A stretch of 64,000 bases of DNA from Permianibacter fluminis (GCF_013179735.1 NZ_JABMEG010000002.1:1-64000), one strand, 5' to 3'. Positions 1 to 9,481 are shown, numbered from the stretch's first letter. Notes: generated from the letters alone by a model not told the origin. Translations and numbers: made by a program.

Positions 1-115
1 TTGGCGACCATAGCGAGTGGGAACCACCCGATCCCTTTCCGAACTCGGAAGTGAAAACACTCAGCGCCGATGATAGTGTGGGCTTGTCTCATGCGAAAGT
101 AGGTCATCGCCAAGC
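1..115 (+). rRNA. rrf: 5S ribosomal RNA (5' end at or just outside window edge)
   Basis: The terminal stem is formed by TTGGCGAC at the start and GTCATCGCCAAG near 104-115. The conserved 5S core CCGAACTCGGAAGTGAAA lies at about 39-56. The reverse arm suggests one more C before base 1, so the gene may lack its first base or two. It is the last gene of an rRNA operon, followed directly by an intrinsic terminator. Confidence 0.95.
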
Positions 116-124
116 TCTTAATGC

Positions 125-168
125 AAAGCACAAAACCCCGGTCCACAAGGCCGGGGTTTTGTGCTTTT
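125..168 (+). terminator. Intrinsic terminator of the rRNA operon
   Basis: A 17-base left arm (125-141) pairs perfectly with 151-167 around a 9-base loop, with a CCCCGG/CCGGGG core flanked by A/T tracts that give the U-run. It lies ten bases after the 5S gene. Confidence 0.93.
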
Positions 169-350
169 ACGGCTGGAATTTGCCGTGCGGTGGAAGTGAT
201 TTCTGCGTGATTCGATGCCGATGCACGTTCGGCGGCGACAAATTTTGCGATGGACCGAATGATGGTCGTGCATGGTGCCGGGTGTTTTTGATTGGCTGAT
301 CCGGCCATAATGACGCGCCATCCATGCCTCAAATGCGGAAAGCCAGTGCA

Positions 351-1397
351 ATGATTCTGCCCAACGCGGCACTGACCAATACCTTCGGACTGCAGGTTCG
401 CGCAAAGCAGTTTGTGCAGGCACACAGTCTTGACTCTTTGCGCACCGCGCTGGTGGAAGCGCAGCGCTCGAACTTGCCGCTGCTTATTCTCGGTGGCGGC
501 TCCAACTTTTTGTTTGTCGCGCCGCAACTCGATGCGTTTGTCATTCAGCCTGCGTTGACTGGAATTCGCTATACCGCCATTGCTGATAACGACGTACTGG
601 TCACTGCTGGTGCCGGTGAGGTCTGGCATCAGCTGGTGCTGGCGAGCCTTGAGCAGGGTTTGTGCGGTCTGGAAAATCTGGCGTTGATCCCGGGCTCGGT
701 GGGTGCCGCGCCGATTCAGAACATCGGCGCCTATGGCGTCGAACTGGCTGACTGTCTGGTGTCGGTGCAGGCGATGGAGATCGCGAGCGGTAATTTGCGT
801 CATTTCCACAAAACGGAATTGCAGCTCGGGTATCGCGACTCAGTGTTCAAGCGCGCACTCAAGGACCAATACCTCATCACCGAGATCACTTTGCTGCTGC
901 ACCGGCAGGCGCCGCTGAAAACCGACTACGATAGTCTGGCCAAGGAGCTTGCCAAGCAGGCCGCCGCGCCAACTTCCGCGCAGCCGAAATCCGGGTTGAC
1001 TGCGCGCCAGGTGGCCGACGCGGTGATGGCGGTGCGGCGGGCGCGTTTGCCGGATCCGGCGGTGCTGGGCAATGCCGGCAGCTTTTTTAAAAATCCGGTG
1101 GTGTCGAACGCAACCGCCAATGCGTTGTTGCAGCGCTATCCCGCCATGCCGCATTACCCGCAACCGGATGGCTCGGTGAAGCTCGCGGCCGGCTGGCTGA
1201 TCGAGCAAGCCGGCATGAAAGGCATTCGTCGCGGCCAAGCTGGCACCCATGAAAGCCAGGCGCTGGTCATTGTCAATCTCGGTGCGGCCACCGGTGCCGA
1301 CTTGCTGGCGGTGGCCCGGGAAGTGCGTGACACAGTCCAGCAACAATTCGGTGTAACGCTGGAGCCGGAAGTCTGGATTATCGGCGCTACGCTGTAA
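351..1397 (+). CDS. murB: UDP-N-acetylenolpyruvoylglucosamine reductase
   Basis: MurB is an FAD enzyme that reduces UDP-GlcNAc-enolpyruvate to UDP-MurNAc with NADPH, in the cytosolic part of peptidoglycan synthesis. Seen here: the FAD-binding GGGSN segment, LENLALIPGSVGAAPIQNIG, YRDSVFK (family catalytic Arg), GNAGSFFKNP (catalytic Ser) and EPEVWIIG (catalytic Glu). The reading frame is open from an ATG at 324. I prefer the ATG at 351 because GGAAAG sits about 9 bases upstream and the protein then starts close to where E. coli MurB does. An Ala/Lys/Pro-rich stretch of about 15 residues in the middle is longer than in E. coli. It is the first gene of the murB-birA-coaX-SPOR group, and its own promoter is not evident. 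Confidence 0.95.
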   Translation: MILPNAALTNTFGLQVRAKQFVQAHSLDSLRTALVEAQRSNLPLLILGGGSNFLFVAPQLDAFVIQPALTGIRYTAIADNDVLVTAGAGEVWHQLVLASLEQGLCGLENLALIPGSVGAAPIQNIGAYGVELADCLVSVQAMEIASGNLRHFHKTELQLGYRDSVFKRALKDQYLITEITLLLHRQAPLKTDYDSLAKELAKQAAAPTSAQPKSGLTARQVADAVMAVRRARLPDPAVLGNAGSFFKNPVVSNATANALLQRYPAMPHYPQPDGSVKLAAGWLIEQAGMKGIRRGQAGTHESQALVIVNLGAATGADLLAVAREVRDTVQQQFGVTLEPEVWIIGATL

Positions 1398-1474
1398 GTC
1401 GCTGCGATCTCGATGAGCGAATCACTTGCCCTGTTGATATCGGATTTTCTGTTTCGTGTTGCCAAGGATTTGCC

Positions 1475-2470
1475 GTGACATTGTCATCTGCCCACGCCGC
1501 GCCTATTCCCACCGCCTTGCTGCAATTGCTCGCCGATGGTCGCGAACATTCCGGCACCGAGTTGGGTGAACGGCTGGGTATTTCCCGGGCCGCTATCTGG
1601 AAGCAATTGCAGGCGCTGGACGAACTCGGCATCGCACTGGAAGCGGTCCCCGGACGCGGTTATCGCCTGCGCGAGCCGCTTGATCTGCTCGATGCCGCGG
1701 CGATTCATGCCGCACTGGCCGGGCAGCTTGAACTGGCCTCCCTAGAGGTGTTTTCCCGCATCGATTCCACCAATGCGTTCTTTTTGAGTGATGACCGCCC
1801 GACCGAATCGAACTTGCGCGTTGCGCTGGCGGAACAGCAAACCGCCGGCCGTGGTCGCCGTGGCCGCGCTTGGGTTTCGCCGTTTGCCGGCAATATTTAT
1901 TGTTCGATCAAACGCCAATTTCCCTGCGGTCTCGAAGGCTTGTCCGGGCTGAGTCTGGTGGTGGGCCTGGCGATCGCACAAGCGCTGGAAGCGCTTGGCA
2001 TTGCCGGCGTGCAATTGAAATGGCCAAACGATTTGCGCGCCGATGGCCACAAGCTCGGTGGTGTCCTGATCGAGTTGGCCGGTGATGCTGGCGGCCCGTG
2101 CACCGCAGTGGTCGGTTTTGGCATCAATGTCAAAATGCCGAGCGATTCGGCGCAGACAATTGATCAGTTGTGGACCGATTTGCGCCAGTTGCATTCACAG
2201 CTGCCGTCGCGCAACACCATTGTCGCCGGCATTCTGTTGCGGCTGGCGCAGGCGTTGGCGCAGTTTGCCGAGGAAGGATTCGCGCCGTTCGCCGCGGCGT
2301 GGTCAGCGCGCGATGAGTTTCGTGGCCGGCCGGTGCAGATCACCGGCGTCAATGTGCAGCAAAGTGGCATCGCTGTCGGGGTTGATGAGCGTGGCGCGCT
2401 GTTGCTTGATACCGACAGCGGTCGACGTGCCATTGTTGCTGGTGAAGTGTCGCTGCGCGGGTCGGCTTAG
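1475..2470 (+). CDS. birA: Bifunctional biotin-protein ligase / biotin operon repressor
   Basis: BirA activates biotin to biotinyl-AMP and transfers it to the biotin carboxyl carrier protein; the adenylate-bound form represses biotin genes. Residues 15-65 form a winged helix (GTELGERLGISRAAIWKQL). The catalytic domain shows GRGRRGR at 125-131, KWPNDL at 182-187 and the following K193. The C-terminal SH3-like cap is present. At 331 residues it is slightly longer than E. coli BirA (321). The GTG start is chosen for AAGGAT eight bases upstream and for alignment of the helix-turn-helix. It lies 77 bases after murB, as in Pseudomonas. Confidence 0.96.
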   Translation: MTLSSAHAAPIPTALLQLLADGREHSGTELGERLGISRAAIWKQLQALDELGIALEAVPGRGYRLREPLDLLDAAAIHAALAGQLELASLEVFSRIDSTNAFFLSDDRPTESNLRVALAEQQTAGRGRRGRAWVSPFAGNIYCSIKRQFPCGLEGLSGLSLVVGLAIAQALEALGIAGVQLKWPNDLRADGHKLGGVLIELAGDAGGPCTAVVGFGINVKMPSDSAQTIDQLWTDLRQLHSQLPSRNTIVAGILLRLAQALAQFAEEGFAPFAAAWSARDEFRGRPVQITGVNVQQSGIAVGVDERGALLLDTDSGRRAIVAGEVSLRGSA

Positions 2471-2576
2471 CGCAGCAATCGATGCCGGATTTGTCGCGGC
2501 GTTACTCACGGTCCTTGCCTGCTTTCTGGTAAAACAGGGCCTTTTCCTCAGTCTGCTCCGCAAGAGATCCGCACCC

Positions 2577-3320
2577 ATGTTGTGGCTGGATGTCGGCAAT
2601 ACCCGAATCAAATGGCAGCTGGACAGCGCCGATGGCGTGATTGCCGGTGCCGCCTTGCATGGCAGCGGCGACACGCTGGCGGCCGCGCCGATTTGGGCGG
2701 AGCTGCCGGCTCGCACCGAGGTTTGGGTCGCAAGTGTCGCCAGCGCAACGTTGCGGGCGCAAATTGATGCTCTCTGTGCTCAGGCCGGTTGTGCCAGCGT
2801 GCATTGGGCGGTCAGTGCCGCGCACATGGGCGGTTTGCACAACAGCTATGCCGAGCCGGCGCGGTTGGGCGTGGATCGCTGGTTGGCGATGTTGGCGGCA
2901 TGGCGGGAAGCGTGCGGCCCGGTTGTGGTGATCGATGCCGGTTCCGCGATCACGGTGGACTGGGTTGACGAGCATGGTCGTCATCGTGGCGGTCATATCG
3001 TGCCCGGCGTCAGCTTGCTGGAACAGGCGCTGCGGCGCGGCACGGCCGCCGTGCGCGCCGAGCCCCAGACCAGTCGGTCGGTGTCGCCGGGCGTCAGTAC
3101 CGATCAAGCGGTCAATCAGGGCGTTTTGGCCATGGCCGCCGGTTACCTGCGCTACGTGCTGACAGAGGCCTGGCCTGGCTGTGCTTCGGCGAGGTTGCTG
3201 CTCTGTGGCGGCGATGGTCCGCTGCTGGAGCCGTTTTTGCCGCGACCGGCCAGTTGGCGGGCGCAGCTGGTCTTGGATGGGCTGCGCGAGTATGCCCGTC
3301 TGCATGAACATCGGGAGTAA
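2577..3320 (+). CDS. coaX: Type III pantothenate kinase
   Basis: CoaX phosphorylates pantothenate with ATP, the first step of coenzyme A synthesis. Unlike CoaA it belongs to the ASKHA (actin-like) fold and is not feedback-inhibited by CoA. Seen: DVGNTR at residues 5-10 (phosphate loop), RLGVDRWLA (pantothenate region), VVVIDAGSAITVDW (second ATPase motif) and a GGxGP segment near the end. The frame is open far upstream and overlaps birA, but homology begins at ATG 2577, giving 247 residues, normal for the family. The downstream SPOR gene starts five bases after its stop. Confidence 0.95.
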   Translation: MLWLDVGNTRIKWQLDSADGVIAGAALHGSGDTLAAAPIWAELPARTEVWVASVASATLRAQIDALCAQAGCASVHWAVSAAHMGGLHNSYAEPARLGVDRWLAMLAAWREACGPVVVIDAGSAITVDWVDEHGRHRGGHIVPGVSLLEQALRRGTAAVRAEPQTSRSVSPGVSTDQAVNQGVLAMAAGYLRYVLTEAWPGCASARLLLCGGDGPLLEPFLPRPASWRAQLVLDGLREYARLHEHRE

Positions 3321-3325
3321 GGTCG

Positions 3326-4240
3326 GTGCGCTGGATCGTCATCAGCCTGGTGCTGATAAACGTGCTGATTTTTGGCTGGCGCTGGTGGGCCAGCGAGCCG
3401 GAGGTGCCGGCCGTGGTGGCGAAGCCGCCGGCTACGGAAAACCATGCCATCGAATTGCTGGATGAGGACTCGATAACTCCGGTAGCGGCATCAGACGATT
3501 CCGCGGTCGAGCCGGTCTCCGAGTCCGCAACGTCCGCCGAAGTGAGCGCTAGCACCGCTGCCGTTGCCACAGAATTGCCCGCTAGCGAGCCAGTAACGCC
3601 TGCCGACCCGGCGGCGGCAGTGACCACTACCTCAGCCGGCAGCGCCGCAAATGGCAACAGCGCGAACGGCAACAACAGCATCGCTGCCAGCGCTATAACC
3701 CCCGTCTCCACCGGTACCGCAGCAAACGGCGCCGGGGCGGTGCCGGGCGCCTCTGCAACTATGCAACCGATCGCCGCTGCGCCGGTGCCGTTCTGTGCCT
3801 GGACCGACTGGCAGCCTGCCCCGGCAAAGCCAGACACCGCCACACCGGATGCCGCAGCGTTGGTGGTCAAAACCGAAACCCGCGAACAGGAAACGGGCCG
3901 CAGCTACTTGGTCTACATCCCCGGCAAGGCCAGTCGGGAACAGACCTTGGCGCGTCTGGCCGAGCTCAAGGCCGCAGGGCTGGAGGCGGCGTTCCTGAAC
4001 AAGGGGCCGCAGGTCGGCGGAGTTTCGCTCGGCTTGTTCAGCAAGGAAGAGTCGCTGCAGACCAAGCTGGCCGAGCTGAAGGCGGCCGGGATTGGCGATG
4101 CTCGCGGTATCGAGCGCATCCGTACCGAAAGCCAGCAACGCCAGTTATGGCGCTGGACTGGCGAAAAAACGCCCAGCCCCGTGATAAATCAGCAACTTGT
4201 TTCGTGTAATGACGTTGCGCCGGCGGCTTCAGGACAGTAG
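3326..4240 (+). CDS. SPOR-domain inner-membrane protein
   Basis: The 304-residue protein has one N-terminal membrane helix (residues 4-20), then an Ala/Ser/Thr/Pro-rich linker of about 130 residues that is probably periplasmic and disordered. It ends in a SPOR-like domain (about 190-285: SYLVYIPGKASREQTL ... GLEAAFLNKGPQVGGVSLGLFSKEES). SPOR domains bind denuded septal glycan strands, so a role at division sites is an inference. It starts with GTG five bases after coaX and is surely cotranscribed. The same coaX-SPOR-tRNA order occurs in Pseudomonas. The stop codon overlaps the -10 box of the tRNA-tuf promoter. Confidence 0.85.
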   Translation: MRWIVISLVLINVLIFGWRWWASEPEVPAVVAKPPATENHAIELLDEDSITPVAASDDSAVEPVSESATSAEVSASTAAVATELPASEPVTPADPAAAVTTTSAGSAANGNSANGNNSIAASAITPVSTGTAANGAGAVPGASATMQPIAAAPVPFCAWTDWQPAPAKPDTATPDAAALVVKTETREQETGRSYLVYIPGKASREQTLARLAELKAAGLEAAFLNKGPQVGGVSLGLFSKEESLQTKLAELKAAGIGDARGIERIRTESQQRQLWRWTGEKTPSPVINQQLVSCNDVAPAASGQ

Positions 4241-4243
4241 AAT
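4215..4243 (+). promoter_or_regulatory. Sigma70 promoter of the tRNA-tuf unit
   Basis: TTGCGC (4215-4220), a 17-base spacer and TAGAAT (4238-4243). The -10 matches consensus at five of six positions; the -35 keeps the TTG. A GC-rich stretch follows the -10, as in stringently controlled stable-RNA promoters. Its position about 90 bases before the first tRNA fits. Confidence 0.65.
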
Positions 4244-4334
4244 TTGCGCCCCTTTGCGGGAAGCAAGCTGTTGGGTGTGTCAGTCGGTGTGGCTCGGAAT
4301 GAGCAGCGCAGTCAGGCAAATTCAAGAGCCCAAT

Positions 4335-4410
<76 letters not shown>

Positions 4411-4551
4411 TCATTTCGCAAAGGACGCCCCGTCCGGGACGACAGCAAGCGGCTGACGCAGCTTGCAAAACCCCGGCCAGGTTGGCAGAATGCGCGGCCT
4501 TTGCGGCCGGGCTCAGCCAACCGCAAGGTGAGTAAATAATAAGGAGTACCC

Positions 4552-4636
<85 letters not shown>

Positions 4637-4720
4637 GATTTTGGTGTTGCAGCAACGAGTTGATGGGAGCACGCGCCGGCTTGGCTGGCGCGGGTTCGAC
4701 GAAGCAAGGCTTCGGAACGC

Positions 4721-4794
4721 GCGGGTATAGTTCAATGGTAGAACTCCAGCCTTCCAAGCTGGTAGCGCGGGTTCGATTCCCGCTACCCGCTCCA
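4721..4794 (+). tRNA. glyT: tRNA-Gly (anticodon TCC)
   Basis: A 74-base cloverleaf with acceptor GCGGGTA/TACCCGC, anticodon TCC at 4753-4755, T-loop GTTCGATTC and encoded CCA. Confidence 0.96.
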
Positions 4795-4832
4795 CACTCC
4801 AGCAACACTGGCTCGCAAGAGCGCAGGATGTT

Positions 4833-4908
<76 letters not shown>

Positions 4909-5030
4909 GGATTCGGGTCGAATGGCCCGGCTGAGGGCTGCCGCACGTTTGCGGCGGCCCGTTTGTGTTAATGCCCAAATGGGCACATTTTTAACGGCGT
5001 AGTTCTAGTTACGCGCTCGCGGAGGCAGCC

Positions 5031-6221
5031 ATGTCGAAGGAAAAGTTTGAACGTACAAAGCCCCACGTGAACGTGGGCACCATCGGTCACGTTGACCATG
5101 GCAAGACCTCGCTGACGGCAGCGCTGACCATTGTCACCGCGCGCAAGTACGGCGGCGAAGTCAAGAACTACGCGGACATCGACGCGGCGCCGGAAGAGCG
5201 CGCGCGCGGTATCACCATCAACACCGCTCACGTCGAATACGAATCGGCCAACCGCCACTACGCGCACGTTGACTGCCCGGGCCACGCTGACTACGTCAAA
5301 AACATGATCACCGGTGCTGCCCAGATGGACGGCGCGGTGCTGGTCGTGTCGGCTGCCGACGGTCCGATGCCGCAAACCCGCGAACACATCCTGCTGTCGC
5401 GCCAAGTCGGCGTGCCGTACATCGTCGTGTTCCTGAACAAGTGCGACATGGTCGACGACGCCGAGCTGCTCGAGCTGGTCGAAATGGAAGTGCGCGAACT
5501 GCTGAGCGCCTATGACTTCCCGGGCGACGACACCCCGATCATCCGCGGTTCGGCCAAGCTCGCCATCGAAGGCGACCAAGGCGAATTCGGCGAACAAGCG
5601 ATCATGAAGCTGCTGGAAGCGCTGGACACCTACATCCCGCAACCGGAGCGCGCGATTGACAAGCCGTTCCTGCTGCCGGTCGAAGACGTGTTCTCGATCT
5701 CGGGTCGCGGTACCGTCGTGACTGGTCGTGTTGAGCGCGGCATCGTCAAAGTCGGCGAAGAAATCGAAATCGTCGGCCTGAAAGACACCGTCAAGACCAC
5801 CGTCACCGGCGTCGAAATGTTCCGCAAGCTGCTCGACGAAGGTCGTGCGGGCGACAACGTTGGCGTGCTGCTGCGCGGCACCAAGCGTGAAGACGTCGAG
5901 CGTGGTCAAGTGCTGGCCAAGCCGGGCTCGATCAAGCCGCACACCAAGTTCGAATCGGAAGTGTACGTGTTGTCGAAAGAAGAAGGCGGTCGTCACACCC
6001 CGTTCTTCAAAGGCTACCGTCCGCAATTCTACTTCCGTACGACCGACGTGACGGGCGCCATCGAACTGCCGGAAGGCGTCGAGATGGTGATGCCGGGCGA
6101 CAACATCAAGATGGTGGTGACCCTGATCGCCCCGATCGCGATGGACGACGGTCTGCGTTTCGCGATTCGCGAAGGCGGCCGTACCGTTGGCGCCGGCGTT
6201 GTTGCCAAGATCATTGCCTAA
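5031..6221 (+). CDS. tuf: Elongation factor Tu, first copy
   Basis: EF-Tu delivers aminoacyl-tRNA to the ribosomal A site and hydrolyses GTP. The 396-residue protein shows G1 GHVDHGKTS, the G2 region [13 protein letters not shown]3 DCPGHADY, G4 NKCD and G5 GSAKL, followed by beta-barrel domains II and III. GGAGG lies just before the start. It is cotranscribed with the four tRNAs upstream, the tufB position. The protein is identical to the copy at 22113. By eye the two genes differ at only about seven silent sites, while flanking DNA is unrelated, which points to gene conversion. Confidence 0.98.
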   Translation: MSKEKFERTKPHVNVGTIGHVDHGKTSLTAALTIVTARKYGGEVKNYADIDAAPEERARGITINTAHVEYESANRHYAHVDCPGHADYVKNMITGAAQMDGAVLVVSAADGPMPQTREHILLSRQVGVPYIVVFLNKCDMVDDAELLELVEMEVRELLSAYDFPGDDTPIIRGSAKLAIEGDQGEFGEQAIMKLLEALDTYIPQPERAIDKPFLLPVEDVFSISGRGTVVTGRVERGIVKVGEEIEIVGLKDTVKTTVTGVEMFRKLLDEGRAGDNVGVLLRGTKREDVERGQVLAKPGSIKPHTKFESEVYVLSKEEGGRHTPFFKGYRPQFYFRTTDVTGAIELPEGVEMVMPGDNIKMVVTLIAPIAMDDGLRFAIREGGRTVGAGVVAKIIA

Positions 6222-6238
6222 TTTGCAGTTGCAGTAGT

Positions 6239-6263
6239 CGGCGGGAGCTAACCCCTCCCGCCG
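6239..6263 (+). terminator. Hairpin after tuf, weak terminator or processing site
   Basis: CGGCGGGAG (6239-6247) pairs with CTCCCGCCG (6255-6263) around a seven-base loop. No clear U-run follows, so partial termination, or read-through into tRNA-Trp and secE, is likely. Confidence 0.45.
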
Positions 6264-6334
6264 CTTCCTCAAAAAGGAAGACAGCTTGACGGGAAACGGC
6301 GTCAAGTTGGCAAGCCAAACCGTTTCACGATTTT

Positions 6335-6410
6335 AGGTCAGTAGCTCAATTGGCAGAGCGTCGGTCTCCAAAACCGAAGGTTGGGGGTTCGAGGCCCTCC
6401 TGGCCTGCCA
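6335..6410 (+). tRNA. trpT: tRNA-Trp (anticodon CCA)
   Basis: A 76-base cloverleaf with acceptor AGGTCAG/CTGGCCT (one G-U pair), anticodon CCA in GGTCTCCAAAACC, T-loop GTTCGAGGC and encoded CCA. The tuf-trpT-secE order is typical of gammaproteobacteria. Confidence 0.95.
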
Positions 6411-6414
6411 TTTT

Positions 6415-6449
6415 CTTGTTTGCCCGCGCCACTGGCGCGGCCAGACAAG
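6415..6449 (+). promoter_or_regulatory. Long hairpin between tRNA-Trp and secE
   Basis: A 16-base arm (6415-6430) pairs with 6434-6449 at 15 of 16 positions (one C-C mismatch) around a three-base ACT loop. An A-run, not a U-run, follows, so it looks more like an RNA-processing or stabilising hairpin than a terminator. Confidence 0.5.
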
Positions 6450-6503
6450 CGGTAAAAAAACGCGCTGATGCGCGCTATGCCTCCGGGCACGAGACGACAG
6501 GAC

Positions 6504-6872
6504 ATGACGACCAACGTTGAACAGACTCCGACTCGCCTGGACTCCTTGAAGTGGATTCTGGTGGCCTTCTTGATTGCTGTGGCAGTCGTGGGCAACCAGT
6601 ACTTCGTCGAGCAGGCTTGGTACTTCCGCGCGATTGGTGTGATCGTTGCGCTGGCAGTGGCCGCGGTAGTCGCCTTGCAAACCCAGAAAGGCCGTGATGC
6701 CTTGGAGTTTGCCAAAGAAGCGCGCACTGAAATTCGCAAGGTCGTTTGGCCGACTCGCCAGGAAACCGTGCAGACCACCATCATCGTTGCGATTTTCGTG
6801 GTTGTGATTGCGCTGTTCCTGTGGCTGGTTGACTGGCTGCTGGTGTGGGCGCTCGGCTTCATCATCGCCTAA
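6504..6872 (+). CDS. secE: Preprotein translocase subunit SecE
   Basis: SecE is the small essential clamp of the SecYEG channel. The 122-residue protein has three hydrophobic segments (about 18-36, 42-60 and 91-117), as in E. coli SecE (127 residues). It carries the conserved amphipathic stretch [21 protein letters not shown] before the last membrane helix. The frame is open from ATG 6468, but homology favours ATG 6504; the ribosome-binding site there is weak. Paired with nusG, as usual. Confidence 0.95.
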   Translation: MTTNVEQTPTRLDSLKWILVAFLIAVAVVGNQYFVEQAWYFRAIGVIVALAVAAVVALQTQKGRDALEFAKEARTEIRKVVWPTRQETVQTTIIVAIFVVVIALFLWLVDWLLVWALGFIIA

Positions 6873-6885
6873 AAGGAGAACGACA

Positions 6886-7419
6886 ATGGCGATGCGGTGG
6901 TATGTGGTGCAAGCCTATTCCGGTTTTGAAAACCGGGTGAAAAAAGGTCTGGAAGAGCGCATTCAAATGCACAGTCTCCAGCACCTGTTTGGCAAAGTGC
7001 TGGTGCCAACCGAAGAAGTCGTTGAGCTTCGCGGTGGCAGCAAACGCAAAAGCGAACGCAAATTTTTCCCGGGTTATGTCCTGGTGCAGATGGATCTCAA
7101 CGAAGAGAGCTGGCACTTGGTCAAGGAAACCCCGCGCGTGCTCGGTTTCATCGGTGGCACGCCAGAAAAGCCGGCACCGATTTCCGACAAAGAAGCCGAT
7201 GCGATTCTGCATCGGGTCGAAGAAGGTTCGGAAAAGCCGCGGCCGAAAGTATTGTTCGAACCGGGCGAAATGGTCCGGGTCACCGATGGTCCGTTCGCGG
7301 ATTTCAACGGTGTGGTCGAGACGGTCGATTACGAAAAGAACCGTCTGAAAGTTTCGGTCCTGATCTTTGGCCGCTCCACTCCGGTGGAACTGGACTTTGG
7401 TCAGGTCGAGAAGGGCTGA
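6886..7419 (+). CDS. nusG: Transcription termination/antitermination protein NusG
   Basis: NusG binds RNA polymerase and couples it to Rho or to the ribosome through S10. The 177-residue protein has the NGN domain (residues 1-120: [25 protein letters not shown]) and the C-terminal KOW domain (about 125-177: [19 protein letters not shown]). The ATG follows AAAGGAG at ideal spacing, 13 bases after secE; an in-frame upstream extension overlaps secE and is rejected. Confidence 0.97.
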   Translation: MAMRWYVVQAYSGFENRVKKGLEERIQMHSLQHLFGKVLVPTEEVVELRGGSKRKSERKFFPGYVLVQMDLNEESWHLVKETPRVLGFIGGTPEKPAPISDKEADAILHRVEEGSEKPRPKVLFEPGEMVRVTDGPFADFNGVVETVDYEKNRLKVSVLIFGRSTPVELDFGQVEKG

Positions 7420-7557
7420 TTGCGTAGGCAATCGGCCTGATGCCGTTTCTGCTGGTCAAGTGGCCGTAGAAGCGAACATCGAAAGGGGAGCCTCCCCGTA
7501 TCGGATGTGAATCTTGATATCGGTGGGCGCGTTCGAACCCAATGAGGATTTTCACTC
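7420..7557 (+). promoter_or_regulatory. rplK leader, candidate L1 autoregulatory site
   Basis: The 138-base gap holds a small hairpin, GGGGA-gcc-TCCCC at 7485-7497. In E. coli, L1 represses translation of L11-L1 mRNA at the leader. That this leader works the same way is inference, and I see no clear promoter in it. Confidence 0.3.
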
Positions 7558-7986
7558 ATGGCAAAGAAAGTACAAGCTTACGTCAAGCTGCAAGTCAAGG
7601 CCGGTATGGCCAACCCAAGTCCGCCGATCGGCCCAGCGCTCGGTCAGCAGGGCGTCAACATCATGGAGTTCTGCAAACAGTTCAACGCTCAGACCGACAA
7701 GGTCGAGAAAGGACTGCCGCTGCCGGTCGTTATCACCGTGTACAGCGATCGCAGCTTCACATTCATCACCAAGACGCCGCCAGCTTCTGTTCTGATCAAG
7801 AAATCGCTTGGTCTGGAAAGTGGCTCGTCGCGTCCGAACACCCAGAAAGTCGGCAAGATTTCCCGCGCCAAGCTGGAAGAAATTGCCAAGATCAAGCAAC
7901 CGGATTTGACCGCTGCTGATCTGGAAGCGGCCGTGCGCACTGTCGCCGGTACCGCGCGTTCCATGGGCGTCGAGGTGGAGGTTTAA
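7558..7986 (+). CDS. rplK: 50S ribosomal protein L11
   Basis: L11 forms the GTPase-associated region on 23S rRNA and is needed for RelA activation. The 142 residues match the family length. N-terminal [24 protein letters not shown] carries the Pro-rich switch; the C-terminal rRNA-binding domain has [15 protein letters not shown]. It is two bases from rplA, so translation is likely coupled. Confidence 0.98.
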   Translation: MAKKVQAYVKLQVKAGMANPSPPIGPALGQQGVNIMEFCKQFNAQTDKVEKGLPLPVVITVYSDRSFTFITKTPPASVLIKKSLGLESGSSRPNTQKVGKISRAKLEEIAKIKQPDLTAADLEAAVRTVAGTARSMGVEVEV

Positions 7987-7988
7987 TC

Positions 7989-8690
7989 ATGGCCAAGCTT
8001 ACCAAGCGCGCCAAAGCCATTCGTGCCGCCGTTGACCGCAGCAAAGTGTATGCGGCTGACGATGCGCTGAACCTGCTGAAGTCAGTCAGCAAAGTGAAGT
8101 TCGTTGAGAGCGTTGACGTTGCCGTCAACCTCGGTGTGGATCCGCGGAAATCGGATCAAGTCGTGCGCGGCGCCACCGTGTTGCCGAACGGCACCGGTAA
8201 AACCGTTCGTGTGGCCGTGTTCACCCAGGGTGCAAATGCCGAAGCTGCGAAAGCCGCTGGCGCTGACATCATTGGTATGGACGACCTGGCTGCCAGCATC
8301 AAAGCCGGCAAAATGGATTTCGATCTCGTTATCGCCTCTCCGGATGCGATGCGCGTGGTCGGTACCCTCGGCCAGATCCTCGGCCCACGTGGTTTGATGC
8401 CGAACCCGAAAGTCGGCACCGTGACTGCTGATGTGGCTCAGGCCGTGAAAAACGCCAAAGCCGGTCAGGTCCAGTACCGTACCGACAAGGCCGGTATCAT
8501 TCACGCCACCATCGGCAAGTCGAGCTTCGAAGTGAACGCCCTGCGCGAAAACCTCGAAGCCCTGCTGACCGCCCTGCGTCGCGCCAAGCCGGCGACCGCA
8601 AAAGGTCAGTACATGAAGAAAATTTCCCTGTCGACCACCATGGGCCCTGGCGTCCAGGTCGACGCGGGCAGCCTGAACATCGGCGAGTAA
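7989..8690 (+). CDS. rplA: 50S ribosomal protein L1
   Basis: L1 forms the mobile L1 stalk near the ribosomal exit site and represses its own L11-L1 mRNA in E. coli. At 233 residues it matches the E. coli protein (234). Conserved segments are [24 protein letters not shown] and [15 protein letters not shown]. The gene starts two bases after rplK. Confidence 0.98.
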   Translation: MAKLTKRAKAIRAAVDRSKVYAADDALNLLKSVSKVKFVESVDVAVNLGVDPRKSDQVVRGATVLPNGTGKTVRVAVFTQGANAEAAKAAGADIIGMDDLAASIKAGKMDFDLVIASPDAMRVVGTLGQILGPRGLMPNPKVGTVTADVAQAVKNAKAGQVQYRTDKAGIIHATIGKSSFEVNALRENLEALLTALRRAKPATAKGQYMKKISLSTTMGPGVQVDAGSLNIGE

Positions 8691-8986
8691 TCGCCGGTTT
8701 AGGTAGTAACTGATTTGCGGGTGCGTACGCGCACCCGAACGTTCTTTGGGTTGCCGTGCGGCGCCGCGTTCTTCACCGAATGCAGTGCCGGATACGGCAA
8801 CCGTCAAAGACCGCAGGGGTTGCTGAGCAGGTGGCGGCAACTTAATACGACACCCTGCGCAGACGGTGATACCCGACTCATTCTCTGAGAGGGTCCACCG
8901 TGGGGGAGTCACTCTCCGGGTTTCGGCCTGAGGTGATTCAAACATGGCGGTTCCGTTGCAAGACGGAACATGTGGAGGTGAATCAA
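8691..8986 (+). promoter_or_regulatory. rplJ leader, probable L10-L7/L12 autoregulatory RNA
   Basis: A 296-base untranslated gap separates rplA from rplJ. A perfect eight-base-pair hairpin with a tetraloop lies at 8718-8737 (CGGGTGCG/CGCACCCG). In gammaproteobacteria the complex of L10 with L7/L12 binds this leader and represses rplJL. The position and length fit, but I did not fold the whole leader. No open reading frame in it looks real. Confidence 0.55.
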
Positions 8987-9481
8987 GTGGCACTTGGTCT
9001 CGAAGGCAAAAAGGCCATTGTTGACGAAGTCGCGGTCATTGCGGCCAAAGCGACGTCAGCAGTGTTGGCCGAATACCGTGGTCTCACGGTCGCCGAACTG
9101 ACCTCGCTGCGCGTGAAAGCTCGTCAACAAGGCGTGTACATCAAAGTTGTACGCAACACGTTGGCGCGTCGCGCAGTAGAAGGCACCGATTTCGCCTGCC
9201 TGCAACCAGCGTTGGTTGGCCCGGTCATTTGCGCTTTCTCCCTGAACGAGCCGGCAACTGCCGCGCGCGTGCTCAAGGAAATCAGCAAGGGCAATGACAA
9301 ATTCAAGGTCACCGCACTGGCGTTCGAAGGCAAGTTGATGGATGGCAAGCAGCTGGACTTTTTGGCCAGCCTGCCGACCAAAGACGAAGCCTACGCAATG
9401 CTGGCCCGCACCCTGCTCGAAATCCCGTCCAAAGTGGCGCGGGTTCTGCAGGCTGTTGCCGACCAGAAGCAAGCAGCGTAA
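8987..9481 (+). CDS. rplJ: 50S ribosomal protein L10
   Basis: L10 anchors the L7/L12 dimers at the ribosomal stalk. At 164 residues it equals the E. coli length. Conserved segments are YRGLTVAELTSLRVKAR and VVRNTLARRAVEGT, and the C-terminal helix binds L7/L12. The start is GTG 8987, preceded by a strong GGAGGTGA at 8974-8981; an ATG-type extension upstream has no homology and would lie in the regulatory leader. Confidence 0.96.
   Translation: MALGLEGKKAIVDEVAVIAAKATSAVLAEYRGLTVAELTSLRVKARQQGVYIKVVRNTLARRAVEGTDFACLQPALVGPVICAFSLNEPATAARVLKEISKGNDKFKVTALAFEGKLMDGKQLDFLASLPTKDEAYAMLARTLLEIPSKVARVLQAVADQKQAA

Noticed and set aside
2082-2576. N-terminal extension of coaX overlapping birA
   Set aside because: Basic low-complexity sequence without homology; the family N-terminus begins at ATG 2577.
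4968-6305. Antisense frame of 445 codons over tuf
   Set aside because: The matching antisense frame at the second tuf copy is broken at 22.5-22.6 kb, and the protein is implausible (His/Val/Arg-rich).
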